DNA from: Lepidonotus clava
Taxonomy: Eukaryota; Annelida; Polychaeta; Phyllodocida; Polynoidae
Reading direction: 5' to 3'
DNA length: 64,000 nucleotides
Assembly: GCA_936440205.1 (NCBI GenBank)
Contig: OW387135.1
Coordinates: 25,150,792 to 25,214,791 of the forward strand
In this document: positions 62,204 through 64,000 of the stretch, one piece after another
Layout: every line of letters begins with the position of its first letter
Position numbering within the stretch: the first letter of the stretch is position 1
Translations under genes and position numbers: made by a program
Notes under the pieces: generated by a model
The model's database searches: none
The model's input: the letters and a program-made list of their open reading frames with translations, nothing else
Told to the model about the DNA's origin: nothing

Positions 62204-62904
62204 TAAGAAAAACGTATTTTTTAGTTTCAATATTGTTATGAAAAGAAGAATTTACTTTAAAACATCAGATGCCAATCAAAGTAGCACGGTAACTCGATTC
62301 TTTGTTCCCAATACGTGTGTAATTTTATCTAAGTGAATACACTCTTTCATGTAGAAAATAACGTATAACTAAGAAAGTGTTTTGTCGGGTAGAATGAACT
62401 ATTCTAGAAAAAGGAGGACACCAAATAGCAGGAACTATTGTAAGTGGTGTCTTCTTTAGATCACATACGGTAATACATTGTTGTCGACAAAGGCTAGATG
62501 TATAGAAAGTGAATTATGCCCATATAATGAGTAGGACATCTGATCGTTTGGCAACTTACTACAATAATGTTCTATGTTATAGGATCGAGAGCTAAATACA
62601 ATTGGAATAATCGAAATAACAGGATCAGTAAAAAGAAAATTACCTGAAATCAAATTCAGCTGTGCTTAAGAATGTCACATGGTTGTTTCAGTGAGCGTTT
62701 CTTTCATATCTAGTATTTGTATTAAACAATTAAAAGAGCAAGTGTCTATTTGTTTTTGGTATGATGAGGAGATGGGAAATATCTGTACACAAAATTAACT
62801 CCCAGTATTCCCCATTTCTCCTTTAATTAATCCCCTGCTCCCACAGGCCGTCCGTAGACGGGCTCAGCACATTCCCTGTTATCCCCGAGGCCATATATAC
62901 ACCT

Positions 62905-63060
62905 TTCCCACGAACCTGCGCAGTCACCCAATCTACCAACTTTTGGGTCTTTTGGTAACTAGATCACCTAACTTCATAATAGCTTAATTATAGCAAAACT
63001 CCCAAAATGTTTCAAATTCAAAACACCGGGGCGGCGCCACCTTAATTAAAAAAAGGTGTA
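62905..63060 (+). repeat. dispersed repeat, inverted copy of 26330-26480
   Basis: Shares, in inverted orientation, ACACCTTTCCC, ACCTGCGCAGTC, CTTTTGGT, TTTCAAATTC and a CCGGGGCGGCGCC block with the 26330 copy. No TIR or tail was defined. Family unknown. Confidence 0.6.
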
Positions 63061-64000
63061 AAGACACTTAAAAGTAAGTAGTTCAATGCATGAATTTTGG
63101 ATAGCTGATTTCTATATATCTAAAATGATAAATCATAAAGTAATCTGTGTTTAAAAGTAATAGAATTTCACAAAATTCCTTTAGGGACCCCCTCAAGGCA
63201 AGGTTAGAGCAGCAACAGGTGGACAGGCAGGTTGTAAGAACTCTTCACTAGGGCCAGAAGTTCAAAGTAACCTGTATTGGGAAATGTATGGGCAGATTGA
63301 GTACAATGTAGCTGTGAGCTAGTCTTGTATATTCTGTAAATATATATTGTCCCCTTGTAACAATCACAAACGAGAAATCTCTAATACCGGCACAATAAAC
63401 AGATACATGGCCCTTGGTGCCATTGGCTCACTCCTTAATTAAACGAGCTTGGGGTACAACAGACACTGAGTGACACCTAGAGAGACAGCCCCGGGGAGCC
63501 AAGGGTTAAAAATTAGGTTTAAAGCTCACCCAAAAAGAAATGTTTCAATTTTGAAGCAGCCGTTTATAATACTTTATAAATGTCTGTTCTAATGTACCCT
63601 GCACTGCAAATTGTTTTGCATGTTCAAGCACGGGTTTTAGGATCTATTTTTGTAAGTGCGAAGCCAGCCTCACACTTGAAGTGCGAATCTGGCAGAGGCA
63701 AGCATGGACAAGGCTAATGACGTCACGTGAGGCACTTGCATTCCATTATAACTACATGTAATAGGCAAAATGAAATTGCATAATTATATCTCCAAAATTG
63801 TAAGTCCGAAGTTCATGTAACTTTCAGAATACAGAGATATATGTGTCCTTGACACTCATATATTTTGCCTGAATTTTTCATGAAGTAAGTTAGTCTGATG
63901 AATTTTGAGAGATGACCCTTGTTCACACACCAAGAAGGCCTAATGACTCCTCTTACGTCACAGCCCACTGTTCGCGCTGGGCAAAACACTGCGAGGTGCG

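Larger units (their letters stand above)
62034..64000. other. COPS4 3' flank, no further gene recognised
   Basis: After the COPS4 3' UTR the sequence is AT-rich, with a dispersed repeat at 62905-63060. From about 63180 to 63480 there is a GC-richer block with an AATAAA; I could not assign it. A CRE-like TGACGTCA lies near 63718. Confidence 0.4.

Noticed and set aside
63180-63480. GC-richer block with AATAAA, resembling an LTR fossil
   Set aside because: Termini and flanking duplication could not be established and no internal region is adjacent in the window.

Overview
The window is animal nuclear DNA: intron-rich genes with GT-AG (and one GC-AG) junctions, long AT-rich introns, CpG-rich patches and many transposon remnants. 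tRNA-derived SINEs with a TCAC-rich tail, many short inverted-repeat elements and lophotrochozoan-like gene structures suggest a marine invertebrate, most likely a mollusc. That placement is inference.

Three host genes are supported exon by exon. DNA ligase 1 (LIG1, + strand, 16 exons, 12384-25625) has its whole catalytic core, but about 250 N-terminal residues found in human LIG1 are not recognised here. LIN54 (- strand, 10 exons, 48461 down to about 30393) is the CHR-binding subunit of the DREAM/MuvB complex. COPS4 (+ strand, 11 exons, 51962-62033, complete, 409 codons) is subunit 4 of the COP9 signalosome. LIN54 and COPS4 lie head to head about 3.5 kb apart, as in human 4q21. The COPS4 upstream region holds E2F-like, CHR-like and CCAAT motifs.

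The most unusual object is a 7.2-kb LINE (33245-40430) in a LIN54 intron, antisense to the gene and bracketed by an exact 15-bp target duplication. Its ORF1 has the usual coiled coil, RRM and C-terminal domain of L1-type ORF1 proteins, followed by an extra C-terminal domain that reads as a NADAR (YbiA-like) domain. ORF2 has an endonuclease, a reverse transcriptase and a C-terminal zinc knuckle. Each ORF is broken by about two frame changes.

The rest is transposon-rich. I see PIF/Harbinger-type MITEs (GGCC ends, TTA or TAA duplications), a piggyBac-type element (TTAA), several TIR elements with 5-bp duplications and GGAAAA-rich subterminal repeats, two SINEs, a 5'-truncated second LINE with a 392-codon open frame, a 234-bp tandem array in a LIG1 intron, and several strong hairpins. 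From 1 to 12.4 kb there is no gene I can name; it holds repeats, a possible conserved regulatory cluster near the left edge and two CpG-rich patches that might be promoters. Beyond COPS4 to 64000 I see only repeats and AT-rich sequence.
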